Source of the DNA: Neelides folsomi
Taxonomy: Eukaryota; Arthropoda; Collembola; Neelipleona; Neelidae
Length of the DNA: 64,000 bases
Assembly: GCA_034687125.1 (NCBI GenBank)
Contig: JAQGBZ010000246.1
Location: forward strand, 1-64,000
Reading direction: 5' to 3'
Below are positions 1 through 12,400 of the stretch, piece after piece. The position numbers were made by a program, and so were the translations under genes. The notes beneath the pieces are model-generated. The model searched no databases. It saw only the letters and a list, made by a program, of their open reading frames with translations, and was not told the origin of the DNA. Position 1 is the stretch's first letter, and the number at the start of each line of letters is the position of its first letter.

Positions 1-418
1 ATATATTTATATGAAAAAATTAAAGAAAGTTATTAATTATGATTTTAAATTTAAAATATGACATTATCTTTTAATGAGGTGTCAAAAAATCTTATTTTAA
101 TTAAAAAAATATGATTAATTAAATTTAAATATTTTGAAAATCTGCTCGCCTTGTTTCAAATATATTTTTCATTTAAATTATAACTAAAAATTGATAAATA
201 CATTGTTATTTGGATTTATAGAATAATCTAAATTAAAGATTTTTTATTAAATCATGTTTTTATCAAAAAATTCCCCAAAATCTCGATAAATCCCGGTAAA
301 TCTTATCGAATTTTGCATTTGATAATTTATCGAATTTATCGATTTATCCACTCAATTTTTATCGGTAAACGATATATCAAATATATCAAAACGATTAATC
401 GGTAATTGACATCCCTAA
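1..418. mobile_element. Terminal part of a probable hAT-like DNA transposon
   Basis: The stretch 270-418 is full of direct and inverted copies of the words CGATAAA/TTTATCG and ATCGGTAA. It stops abruptly at about 418. Read on the minus strand from there it begins TAGGGATGTCAATTACCG, which resembles the AGGG(A/G)TG-type terminal inverted repeats of hAT elements. No matching second terminus or transposase frame is visible, so the rest either lies left of the window or is lost. Seen: the repeat words and the sharp end. Inferred: the hAT assignment. It could also be another degenerate repeat family. Confidence 0.4.
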
Positions 419-553
419 TGAGGATACATCTGTAATAGGATTAGCTTACAGCATATTATCATGCTTAGCATATGAACATGTAACTATGCATTTTGTTATA
501 TAATTTGACTTTCATGTTTTAAATAAAATCTTTGTTCAGTCTTGGGAGGTAAA

Positions 554-2056
554 ATGGGAGGAAAGAAGAAGAGCAAAACAGAAGCGGCCTTTGATAGGGT
601 AACGGATCAATCAATTATCGAATCCCTCGTCCAATCTTCCTTCCTCCCAGGCGATGATAAGAACGGATTCGGGCGAAGGAAAACCGCTGCCGGTATTCAC
701 CTAACTGGTCCACATAGAGATCAAATAGTCATCAATGGTCATTTCATATCTAATTCAGATGAGGCCCGGAACCAGCGGCTGACGGCGATTTTGGCGGAAG
801 CTGACCAAACTGAGACGGAGTTGACCCAAACTTCTCCTTATGACTTTTCTTCAATGCCTCGTCCACACGATCAGACTCTCAATGTATAAATGTTAAATAT
901 ATCTTAACTATCTACCTGTACTCTATGTGTGAATTTAATAGTATAATTATATTTAAATGTAAGAATTCTTATTAAAAAAAACCAATAACCATCAAAATGT
1001 ATATTTACAAATAGCTGATTAAAAAGAAGCCAAAATTAAAGTTGACCAGACATATTGAAAATCGAAGGGCGTTGGCCAGTGCTCGTGAAAATGATGGGAT
1101 TTACGGATCTCCTGACGAAGACAAGTTAAAGTCAATATTAAAGAAAACCACTCAGCGGTCGCTTTATGAGAAAAGAATGAAGTATTTGGAGGATGGTGGA
1201 AAAGAAGATACATTGGGATGTCGTTTGACAGGAGGAACGATGGAAAATCCAATCGATCTCGCATATCTCGCCCAGCTCGCTCGCTCCAGTCGTTTGGGCT
1301 CTTCCAATAGCACTACCAAAGACTCATTCAAACCAAAAAAAGAGAAAATTGAGAAACCGGAAAAATTAGATTTAAGGTCAAAGAGTAAACCAAATTGGTC
1401 GGTGATTCCCGGAGGGACGAAAGTAATGGGAGAATTCGGACTTCCTCCCAAAATTCCAAGAGCGAAGAAGGCAATTAGCATAAACGAAAATCTTAAAACT
1501 ATTTGTGTTAAGGATGGTCGAACTTATTACGAATCAGAGATCCCTACTCCGACTTATAATCAATTCCTTCCCACTTCTGCTTTGATCCACTTCAAAACCT
1601 CCAAGTACTACAAATACTTAAATACTATAATATAGATTATTTTAAAATCTTTATTAAAATTAATTAAAGTAATCAAAGTGAACATTATTTTAATAGACTC
1701 ACAACATACCTAAGCGATGAAACTGTCGAAGAAGAAGCAAAAAATAGGAAAAATATGTTTTGGGAGCTTTTTGATTTCCGAGGCTTTTCTCCTTCTCAAA
1801 TTTCATTCAAAGCCGATGAACAAAAGAACAAACTTCATGTAAATTTAATACATATAAATTAATCGACAATTTAACAATGTACTTACTCAAATCTTATATA
1901 TTTATGAACTTTTAGATAATTGGATTTCGAATGAAAACAGAGAGGCTCAACTCAAGACACGTTGTTGAAGTCCTTAAGCTTCCTAAAGCCGTCGCTCCCA
2001 ATATGCTCCGAGTTGGTCGAGAACCGAATGGATATCTAATTATTGAAGAACTCTAA
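554..2056 (+). CDS. HSP20/alpha-crystallin-like C-terminal domain protein, 400 aa
   Basis: Four exons, 554-883, 1015-1604, 1697-1838 and 1916-2056, give an unbroken 400-residue frame. The first 300 residues are hydrophilic and lysine-rich (MGGKKKSK start) and match no family I recognise. The last 100 residues resemble the small heat-shock alpha-crystallin core: a beta-rich stretch around WELFDFRGFSPSQISFKAD, then HIIGFRMK, then VLKLPKAVAPNMLRVGREPNGYLIIEEL. This matches the usual LP..V....V....DG.L.I pattern of sHSPs. A splice acceptor (TTGTTCAG) lies 18 bp before the ATG, so an upstream non-coding exon is likely. The gene may be a small chaperone with an unusually long N-terminal region. The exons are secure; the function is inferred from the C-terminal fold pattern only. 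The TTG upstream at 542 is not used as start because a canonical ATG follows in frame. Confidence 0.65.
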
Positions 2057-3498
2057 ATTCTATCATTTGATTTTTTTTACATTGATTCCAAATCCTGTTA
2101 AACAAACATAAATATAATAATAGTTTTAAGAAAAAACCAACATTGATAATAAATTGTTCAGTATGATTAATTAGAAATTTTATATTTGTCCATTATTTTG
2201 AGATTATGATAGGGTTAATACAAAGACAATAATATTTTAACGACAATGACTAATTCAATTTTTCAGTATTGCAGATATATCTGGAAAACACAAATCGAGT
2301 GAGACAAAGGATCCATGGCACTGCACAAAAAACATATAGTTTGTTTTGAAATTAAAAATAGATTTATATGAAAATCTCTATAAAACTATTTTATAGAGAT
2401 TAATAATAAGCAATAGCGTATATGATAATAAAAGGTTCAGTTATAAGGTCAAAGCCCAAAATTTTATTTAATAATGATTAGATTCATCTTCATTTCTTTC
2501 ATCGTTCAACAAACATTTTCACTATTTAATTCATCAGTTTGAAATCTAAAATATACATTGTATTTTTATGATAGAATAGATATTCTCGTTTTCGAATTGT
2601 CGTGAAGTTCTTGCATTTCAGTTAAAACATCCTCGGTCACCTTAATTCTACAACATTTAATTTTTCCTACTTTCCCCTACTTCTGCATTAAACATTTTTA
2701 TTAACTTGTAGTTTGATAACATTAAATTCTTAATTTATATTTCTAATATATATAATATAACAACAATAAATTCTTTTTTTATTATTTTGCATCCGTCGCT
2801 GCACTTCTCCAAATATCTTCAACACATAATCATTTTGCAAAACAGTTTTTGTATAACTTACTGTAGATATTTTTTATGTATTATCTCTTATAACATTCTT
2901 CAATATTTGAAACTAAAATATATTTTATATTTTTTTCATATATAATATCTTAATTATTATATATTATTTTTTATAATTTTTGTCTCATGTCCCTCAATAT
3001 CTAAAATATTTTAAATACATGTAATCTTAAAAGTTATAAATTAAATTAAAAACAAAAAAATGATTATATAATAACAATAATATTTTAAGGAAGTTGCAAA
3101 GTATTTACATAAAATTGTGTGAGAGGATCTTCTGTTCCATTTTAAAACTTTAAATGCTAAAATGATAGCTGCTACATTTACTAGAAAGTACTCATATGAG
3201 AGAGATGCGGTTTATACTGTCTGTATATTTATCATTAATTTAAAAATTAAGTAGTTTGTGCACCTTTGCATGTGGTTCTTTTCAATAATTAAAAAATGCC
3301 TCTTGTGATAATTTTGTTATACAATGTATGTGTGTAAATGTATATAATGTGTGTTGAGTTGAAGAGCTCCGAATGTATACAATTTACATTATTTTGTCAT
3401 TTCAAATTAAGTATAAATATGGTATATTATATACTTTGATATATAATAATTAATGTAAAGTATATCCTACTATGCTAGGTATGTGATTATCAAGGTCT
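2057..3498. other. Intergenic spacer, nothing recognised
   Basis: AT-rich spacer between the 3' end of the HSP20-like gene and the 3' end of the minus-strand winged-eye-like gene. The two genes converge here. I see no coding frame, RNA gene or repeat array. Confidence 0.6.
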
Positions 3499-6400
3499 TC
3501 ATTTCAGATCCTCTTTGATTTGGAGATTGAAAGTATATGGGTCGTAGAATCCAGCGTTGTAGTACACGTCTTTCTCCTTCCTCCGATTCTTCCCCACTGA
3601 GATCTCGCCAAAACGACCCTTGAACTCCTCAAATGGGAGAACTTCACATTTACGTGCAATTGTTTGCACATCATTCTCATCAATATGTGGAGACTCGAAT
3701 AAAGCACCCTAGAATTAAAAGTTCATTAAAAATAAATTCTTATATTTGATATAAACAATAACAATACATGCAAATAAAGTTAATTGTGAGAAATAATTGA
3801 ATTTTATAAATTACTGAATATTTGAGTGAAAGAGCCTTCTTCCGAGACTTGACTTCTTCCGGATGATAGAACCAACGCACATTCACCACCTTTTGCCCTT
3901 TCTTTTCCCAAAATCTCTCAACTCGACCTAAGCACAAGTTAGTTTTTAAACTTTCAGTAGCTCAGCACAAACATTACGCAATGGAGAATTTAACTATTAT
4001 TATAAAATGGGATTTAAATTTATTTTAAAAATGTTGGACACTTCAAATGAATAAACAAAGTAAAATAATTCAGTTTCAATGAATAAGTCGAATTCATTTA
4101 GCACAAGCTACCAGATTGATAAATCATTGAGTAAAGTATCATTCGCTAATCGTGCTCAATAAATGAGAAGAAAATAAATTAATTTACTCACCAATAAAAG
4201 GGCGTTCATTCCCATTAGAAATGAAGAGAGCTGCATCTCCCACATTGATAACTTCATCGCCCCGTTGGATTCCTCGGAAGAATTCCTTATTTCGGTTTTT
4301 CTTGGTCTTTGGGCGCTTGTATCCGAGGCCGTTCCATGTCCAATACAGAACTTTATTTCCTTTCTTCACTTTGAATGGAAACTTGTCTTCTTCATCATCC
4401 TCATCAGATTTAAGTTCAGAATCTGCCCCTTCGCTCCAACCATTTTGACTTCCAGCGGCTGATGAATGTCGCCGTTTACGATGTTTCTTCTCAAGAGTTA
4501 AAAGTGGATTTGGATCGTACGCTGAAATAAAACACGATAAATGTTAATTATCATACTTATGTTAACAATCAGTAGTTTAATATAGTTTCAATTTTATATC
4601 AAAGAAACTTATCATTCAATAAAATTTAACATAACATGTCAATGATATCAGTCTCGATTAATTTATTACCTCGAATAGGATGATTCTGTGAGAGGAGTCG
4701 AATTTCATCCGTTTTAATAAAACCGGTGTCTCCATCATCAAACTCAATTGGAACAAGGTCAGAATTTGGCTGGGCAGAGTCCAGAGAAATTCTCCCAGGA
4801 TAAAGGCCACTGTATTGAGGTGACCAATACGCACAGATTCGTAGACCATTCTCCAATTCGATTGGTTTTACCTCCCGTATACATTTCTACAAAATAATTA
4901 TAAAATTAAATACAATTTCATTTAACAATCTCGCTTTGAAATATTAGCACATACTTAAAATTAAAAGAGAAACTATTTAAAAATAAGTGAATGTATGAAT
5001 AGACCCATAAATTGAAGGAAATGCCTCAAATTTTGTAAAGGGTCATAAACAAATTGAATTTCGCAAAGGCTACCAGATTGACCAAACATTGAGTGAATGG
5101 ACATTCGCTAAATCTCTGCGGTCAAATAATCAAAACTAAACTATTCTACCTAATTAACTTGAATATATCTGTAATTTGCTATTAATTTGCTATTAAAATT
5201 AACCCAATAGATAAATTGCATTAAATTCTAAATTATTTCCTACCTCAAGAACTTCTTCAGCCGAAAAGATAATATGCGGGGGCGCTCCTCTCTCATTATC
5301 CAAGGTGACTCCATAAACATCCGGTGGTTGGAGAGCATTGAGCTTCCCGGTGTAAAACAGTCCTTGGATGTCCGTCAAAATCCTCATTTCTCCCTCAAGG
5401 TCTTCCACCGTATGGAGCACAACTTCCCTCACCTCCTCCTTTCGCTCTTCTTTCCTCAGGAGATCAAAGTCGTCTGATAAGTAATCGTCTTCCTGGTCCA
5501 TTGTCACTCTCATGATTGGTTCGGCCTTCAAAGTCGGCCTCATATGTCTTCCTTCCCCACTAGCCCTTCGACTCGAATCGGCTCTTTTCCTCCTAACCGT
5601 TTCCCCACTTGCTCTTCGACTCACTTTACTTTGGGCCTTTTTCTTTGGAGCGAAATGAGAGAAGGATTTGGAACTCATGGAGCTTTTAGAAGACGACGCA
5701 CTGCTTCGTCTAGCTCCGGAGATCTTGGCTGGTTTCTTCACAGGTTTTCTATGACCTTCCCCATTAAGCGGGGATTCAACAGGGGTCAATGGTCGCACAT
5801 TTTGATGATCCTTCGAAGGAGAAAAATCCGGTGGTTTGCAAATGGCCCGAACTGCATAAGTTGGATTCGCAGTCCATTCATTTTCTTCTTTTTTCACTTG
5901 AGCTGCAGCTGCTGCTTTCTTCTCGTTTATCTTATTCAGAGTTTTGAGACAGGTGAGGGCGGCTGGAACAGGTCCGAAATTAAATCCCTGTGGGAGAAAT
6001 AAACCTCCTTTATTTTCTCGTTTCAAATGATCTTTCCCATCTTCACATCCTTTTTCCTTCCCAATGTTCCCAATGTCTTTCCCATCCTTTTCCATCTTGG
6101 GAATCAGGGGAGAATCATTTTGTTTCCCTTCATGTTTTTCAGGATTAATTTTGATTTCTTCTTTCAAAAGCTGTGAAGGATCTTTTAGAAGTTGGAGATT
6201 TTTAAGTTGCTTCACTTCCTTCAAATATTTTTCCTTCATTTGGAAACTTCGTCTCATCTTAGATTTAAAATCCTCGTCGGCTTCTCGCTTCGAATACGGC
6301 ACATGTTGAGAATACTTTAATTCCTTTTTTGAATACTTCTGATCTGAAGGCCCAGGTGCCTTCAAATTCCCCTTGTACGAGAGCTGGTCAATACTTTTAT

Positions 6401-9391
6401 TATTTTGATTACTATTCGAGTCCGTCGAATGCTGAGTATTCTTTTCTTCCTTCTTCTTCATACTGGCAAGGATGCTCACAGGCGGCTTTTTCTTCTCGTC
6501 ACTCTCCAAAGAGAATGAGAGGAGCTTGGAAGGGAAACATTCTCGCTTCTCCTCTTTCTTAACATTAAAACTATCCTTTGACTTCTGAGTCTTTGACCCA
6601 GAATTCAAAGTATCACAATTCCTTGGCATTCCCCCTGACCTTTTATTCCCCCATTTCCCTTCTCCATTCAATTTCCCATTCGATTTTCCCCATTCTTTGT
6701 TGAGTGGACTTTTCGGTTTTACGGTTGGAATCTTGAGAACGACGGGGCTCGGTGGTGAATGTAAAGAGGACGAGATTCGTAAATTCTTTCCAGATCTAAA
6801 TGACTCTGTCCATTTGTCATCATCTTCTGAAAATTCAAAATGATCGATGGCAGGAGCCGCCGCTGATGGTGACACGGTCGGGACAGAGGCTGAAACTGAG
6901 ACTCCAACTCCAACAAGTGAGAGAGCCTGAGGAACAGAAACAGGAGTCACTGGAACATTGGCCACATTGGAAGTCATCGTACATGGGCCATTGGGAGAAA
7001 ATGGGATTTTGTGCTCAACCGACTTTCGTCTCAAATAAGCCGGGAGAGTTCCAAACTCCTGAGCGACGGTGGCTAAGAGATTCAAATGGTTCGTCTCTTC
7101 CCCTCTCAAGGGGAATTTTTCCTCTTTAACCTTCTCTGATGGAATTGGAAGGATCTTCAAGTTCTTCACTTCACTCTCGCTCTTCAACAAAGTTTTTTCT
7201 TGCTCTTTATTATGAGAATTAACTTTCAATTTATTAATATCAATATCACAATCGGTCGGTTCCGTATTAGTAGAACTATTCAAGTCTTCGTTTCTTTCCT
7301 CTTCTTCCTTCTTCACTCTGGCCATTATAATTGCATGGAAGTCTTTTCTGTCCCCGTCCTTCGACCGTCGAATGTTCCGGACAACCTCTCCTGGTGACGC
7401 GGGCGATTTGCCCATATCAGGTACAGAAGACGGGGAGGAATTTTTCCCAGGCGAGTCTTCAGGAGACAACAATGCCACGTCGTCCCTTCGCTCAATGAGG
7501 CTTTCAAGGCGTTTGAAATCGTTCTTTCCTCCAGACTGTTTCCGAAGAAAAGAAGGCGATGATGGGAATTTGCGAAGATCTCCGCCGCTGACCGTCACTG
7601 GAGACGGAGTAGAGGAAGTGATAGATTTGGGCGAGAGGGTCGAAGAGGAACCGCCGAACATTTCCCACCCACCTGGGCCAAGGACACTTCCAGGGGACGA
7701 AGACGGAATGTGGAGGGTCGGGACGGGGCGGAGGGGGCTGTGGAGATTCTCCGCCTGGGCTGCTCGATGTTGGAGCTCTTGGTGGTGAGCAACAGCTTGT
7801 TGCTGTTGTTGATGTTGGAACAGATGATACTCGTAGTTACCGAGGACTTCAGGAGAGTAGCCGTAGAAGTAATGAGGATAACCGTAGGCTCCGCTGGCTC
7901 CACTTAAATCGCGACTTCCTTCGAGTAAACTGTATTCACCGACTGCTCCTGAATCAAATTATGCGAATTATTTATATGTAAGTATTAACTTTCAATAATA
8001 CCATACTTTGATAAGCTATCCATGAAAGGGGCTTTATCGGCTGGAGAGCCGGATAAGCTAAATGCGCATTTCAATACAATCATGTGCAAGTGACGCATAA
8101 GAACGTTTTCTGAATAACATTAGACCAAGAGCGTCATTGAATGACTCATCTTTTCCATATTATAAAAAAGGCGGCGTAATTCAAAGTTTATTTTAACTTT
8201 TAAGTCTAATTTTTAATATCTTAATATTTAACCTGTCTTGGGATTGACCCTGAGTGAGTGATCTATTTGAAAAAAAATGATCTAATATAATGTATCATCT
8301 TCGAATAATGTATTAATTTAATGTAAATATTTAAGCATTTATATATTTAATATCTAATTTATTTTGGGATTTACATGTATAATATTCAATATGGTACATG
8401 TTATAAAATGTAGGTATATTTGTGAAATTATTTATGTAAGTAGGTAAATAACCTTATTGCATGAATTGAAAATTGATATTCTTTGTATAATTAGGCATAT
8501 CCACTTATTTTGAAATTTACAAATAGCATCAAAAAATTTCTATTTCAAATTAATTATTATTTCTTATATTTAGATATATTTAAATAAAATCAACGAACCT
8601 TGATGGTACTGATGATAAAGATGAGTTTGCCATTCTCCAAAATGAGCTTCCTGATACCTGGGTCCGTAATGGAGGTCAAGAGGCGGAGGAGGCGGTGGCT
8701 GTTGTGGACTATGCGGAGTCAACGCCTTGTTCGTCCCATCTTTCTTCTCCTTTTTCGGCAAGAATTTCTTGGATGGAAGTGGCGGGGTCGGAGCAGGCGA
8801 ACCTTTCGCCTCTTTCTTTGGTTCCGGTGACGGCATGTTTGGTCGGGTTTTTACTCCAGATCTCTGCCAAGCCACGGCGATCCCCACAGGGATCTTTTTG
8901 CTGTTGTTCTCTTCAGGACTTTTCTTCTCCGACTTCGTGTCCTCAATCCTCTCACAGGTCTTTTGGAGTTTCTTAAGAAAGTTGGCGGGCTGAGGACCAT
9001 CCTTCGGATCTCCACTGCTCCCCTTCTTCCTGCCTACCCCATCTCCAGCCGATCGATTGTCTTCAGTCTTATTAGCAATATTTTTATTACAAGGTGTCTG
9101 GTTGTGACCTTTGGGATCGACTAAGGCTCGAGCCTCAAGTGGGGAATCCCCACCGGACCGACCATCAAGGCTTTGATTTTTCTCTTCATCTCCCTGCCCA
9201 TTCTTTTCCAAATGGTCTTTCCTTTGTTCTCGGTCGGCGAGGGAGGGTGGAGAGATTGGGTACTTGGGCTCCGACTGATTATTGGTGTCTTCTGGAGGGT
9301 CAACTGACGAGTTGAGAGATATTTGAACTGAGTTGCTGAGTTTCAGACGGTGGTTGTCGCTGGTTCCTCCGTGGTCGGGCGTGGAGGTCAT
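3499..9391 (-). CDS. wge: Winged eye / BAHCC1 / TNRC18-family BAH-domain chromatin protein, 1455 aa
   Basis: Six coding exons on the minus strand: 8599-9391, 5244-7948, 4670-4886, 4192-4521, 3815-3927 and 3499-3708. Every phase closes. The start ATG (9389-9391) has an in-frame TAG 26 codons upstream. The first 1165 residues are low-complexity (Ser/Pro/Lys-rich, a PPPPPP run near 240, HQQQQQ near 300). Residues about 1170-1240 match the Tudor-like module of the family (VKPIELENGLRICAYWSPQY, then VEFDDGDTG with I for V). Residues about 1315-1440 are the BAH domain (VGDAALFISNG, RVERFWEKKGQKVVNVRWF, YHPEE, HIDENDVQTI). Family members bind histone marks and act in chromatin silencing; the Drosophila gene affects eye and wing identity. 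The protein is much shorter than vertebrate BAHCC1 and TNRC18. Two introns host H/ACA-like RNAs. The symbol is assigned by homology of the C-terminal module. Confidence 0.88.
4029..4156 (-). ncRNA. Intronic H/ACA-type snoRNA candidate, copy A
   Basis: It lies in intron 3928-4191 of the winged-eye-like gene, same strand. Hairpin 1 is closed by AGCAC (4156-4152) pairing GTGCT, with inner stem TGATA/TATCA. The unpaired pocket strands between the two stems contain TTAGCGAA on the left and ATCTGGTAGC on the right. Directly after hairpin 1 comes AAATGA, a perfect H box (ANANNA). Hairpin 2 is weaker (GACTT with AAGTGTC), followed by CCAACATTT, i.e. an ACA box three bases from the inferred 3' end. 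The total of 128 nt is typical for the class. A paralogue sits in another intron of the same gene at 4989-5120. The target RNA is unknown. Confidence 0.7.
4989..5120 (-). ncRNA. Intronic H/ACA-type snoRNA candidate, copy B
   Basis: It lies in intron 4887-5243 of the winged-eye-like gene, same strand. Hairpin 1 is closed by seven pairs, CGCAGAG with CTTTGCG, and has inner stem TGTCC/GGTCA. The pocket strands are almost identical to copy A (TTTAGCGAA and ATCTGGTAGC), while both stems differ in sequence but still pair. Hairpin 2 has outer stem GACCC/GGGTC (5044-5040 and 5006-5002) and inner stem TTGAGG/CCTTCAA. ACA follows at 4994-4992 in ATACATTC, three bases from the inferred end. The H box is not canonical here (AAATTC in the expected place). 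Length is 132 nt. Confidence 0.68.
8031..8098. other. Strong stem-loops inside intron 1 of the winged-eye-like gene
   Basis: The 650 bp intron 7949-8598 contains a GC-rich patch in AT-rich sequence. It forms a hairpin at 8031-8058, with CGGCT/AGCCG around a four-base loop and flanking arms continuing the pairing. Beside it, GCGCAT/ATGCGT can pair across 8062-8098. No H, ACA, C or D box is placed correctly on either strand, so I do not assign a class. Confidence 0.4.
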
Positions 9392-9469
9392 GGCAAGGAA
9401 GAACGAACGAGGGCCTCGACACTCGTCATGTCTTCGTGTAGACTTATCTTGGCGGGGGCGGCTGACCTA

Positions 9470-12400
9470 CGGCGGAGTCACATGTTACTGAGGTCGGGGA
9501 TTCCTTTTGGATGCTGCGCAGGAGGAAATGCGTTCAACTCGGTCGGAGTCAAGAGACGACGGTTCGCCCGGGGGAGGGGCTTTCCAAGGCGAAGGTCATT
9601 GAGGAGACGAAAGAGCCGAGGTGGCGCAAAAGACAAAATAAATCCAATGCCTCTCCAACTTGCCCCGATGTCCTCAACATCTCCTCTATACAACTACAAC
9701 GCAGTTAATAGATACGACGAAGAGTCTTTCTCCGTTCTCCCATCCATATCCATTGCATTGCACATCGTATCGCATCATCCCCATTGCATTCGCCTTACAA
9801 CTCTTCGGGGACTAGTGAGACTGGCCGAGACGAAGAAACTTCGTCTCAGTATGCCTCACTGTTTTGAGCTTAATTTTGACACAAAAGAAAAGCAGAGCAT
9901 TCAGTTTCAAGCAAAGCCAATAAAACCTTTTACCTATATCCTATATCCCATTTAATAAAATTGGAATCCATTTATAATAATAATAAACATCAAACTTTGA
10001 TGATCAAAGCATATTATAAACATAGAATTCATTGATCCAAATAATAGATAAGATTTGATCTTATATCTGTTTTTCATTTTCTAAATGAAATAAACATTGT
10101 TTTTCTTTATTTTTGAGAAAGATTTGGCGTATTTGTCAATGAATGATAATGAATATTTTGATCGCTCCAATTAGAGAGGGAGACTGAATTAGAATTTATA
10201 ATTATTTACATGCAATATTTTGATAATTGTTAGATGGCTGACGATTGCTGAGACCCGAGACCGCGACTGACTATGAGAATTGTAGTTAGTTCTTAAATTA
10301 TATTTATAATATAATGCTTTGATTTTCAAATGCAATGCATCCGCTTACAGTCCCCACTCCCAACACTTTTCGAATCAAACAATAGATATTCTTACGATCA
10401 GATATAAATGATTTTATGCAAATATGAGAATTTTTCTGTAAATTAAAGGAGACAATTGAATGTCATTTAATTTTACTAACTTTCATGCATTCATTCAATT
10501 TTATTGTCCATCTAAGGTTAAATTTTTATTATTAAAAATCGTTATTAACCTTGAGCTCTTAGAATTCAAATAGTTTTCCAATGAAGAATAGTATTAATAT
10601 TAAGTATTTTATAGTTATATTAATTATTTGAATAACGTCTAATATAAACGAGTACATGAGTAGCATTATGTTTCGCCAATATATGAAATGATTTTAATTC
10701 ACTCCTTCAAATATTATGTATAATGTTGACTGTAGTATAAGCATATAAGGCATACTTTTGTGTTTATACTCTGTGGTCTACTTTTATTCACATAATTATA
10801 TTTATTTCATTTTCAGGGGAATTTAGTTGTTCGTGATTATGAATATTTATAATAGCATATAACGCTCTACTTTACAATGTTCTGATCTTCCAGTATCCAT
10901 ATTTTACAAAAATTCCCATTGACCATTGTGTTTCATTTGTTCAAAATTAAATTTTTAGCATTTAAAAAATCCAAAATAGTCATCTTTGTATTTTTATAAA
11001 AAATATTTGTTTGATTAGAAAGCACCAGGTTAAAAACAGTTTGAGGTATTCTTGTTTTTGGTCACACGATTTTTCAATTATCCTAATTATCAATGACAAT
11101 AATATAAACTTGCAAGCAAATGCTTGTCAAATGAAATGATTTTGACCAAATGTGAAATTAGTGAAATGTGCATTCAATTGAGGAAATGAAGTGTGTAATT
11201 ATATAAATATTTTTAAACCCCAAACGAGTTCTTGGTTTCTCATTAATTTAAGGATCTTTCCCACAGAGGAATATTGCTTTTATCAGAAATGCTTTTATCT
11301 TTAAATACCTTATAGTAGTAGAATCAGAATCAGTGTGTCAACTTCATTTTTACATTCCCCAGTTTTTCTTATTGTGTATGTAAGCGATTTGCATACTAAT
11401 TCTTGATTAGCTATATAGTAATAGTCAGTTTGTAAATTGTAAGTCTATCAGATTGTCTCTAAAGAAGTTTAACAAAACTACTTAACCCTTATATGGATAA
11501 TTTAAATATGTAGAGTATGCATAATTTATAAGAGACATCCGAGGATGAAGATTTTAAAGAATTCTTTACCAAAAACATTTCAATGCCCCTAGATAGATCT
11601 ACTCAGCAATACTCGTAAATGCCACAAAATTACAAACAAAGGTAAATTAAAACTTTCTAAACCATCATTTAGGTTAAATTTAAATTGACATTTTTTTCTT
11701 ATTTGACTCTTCATTGGATTTAAATTATCTGACCGTGACTGTATCACCGTCCCATTAAACCTTTTTATAATTAACCTCATATTATACTAGGTAAGTATGT
11801 ATTAGAGCTTTTAAAACTATGTATAAAAATAAGAATAATAACAAGTTATAATGGTACTAGTAGGTACATGTTTATATTTTTTATATCTTTAGTATTCTTA
11901 TTCGTGTTATTCTTCCATATCACGAATACTCGTTTTACATTGTTTATTGTCTTTATGAAGAATAAAGTGACAAAGATTTTGAGATCTCATTAATACTTAG
12001 GTAGATAAGAGAATGGGTAGGAGAATGAGAGACTGAGAGAAGATTGAACTGCGAAGGAGTGAGAGTCTCTATATTTTATTTACGTATAATATTAGCATTA
12101 TGTATTATAATTATATTTAATTCAATACTGGTTACAGTAATTAAGGTTAATTAGGCAAAGCCGAAGTCAATTTTATAAAGTTATACTTGATTTAAACATT
12201 GCAACATCACTAATTATAAGCTATATTATAATAACATTTGGTTATTAACGATAAACATTAATTGTATTTGTAATACATGAATGCATACATAAATGTTTAA
12301 TAACATTTTGTCAATGCAGTGCACGAATGTATTTAAGACCTTTAATTACTCAGATTCATAGACAAAATAAGGAAGTTAAGTTTTCACTAGTATAAAAGTA

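Noticed and set aside
5544-6002. Plus-strand frames across 5200-7900, up to 152 codons
   Set aside because: They are shadows of the large minus-strand exon of the winged-eye-like gene, whose frame is continuous, phase-consistent and homologous in its C-terminus.
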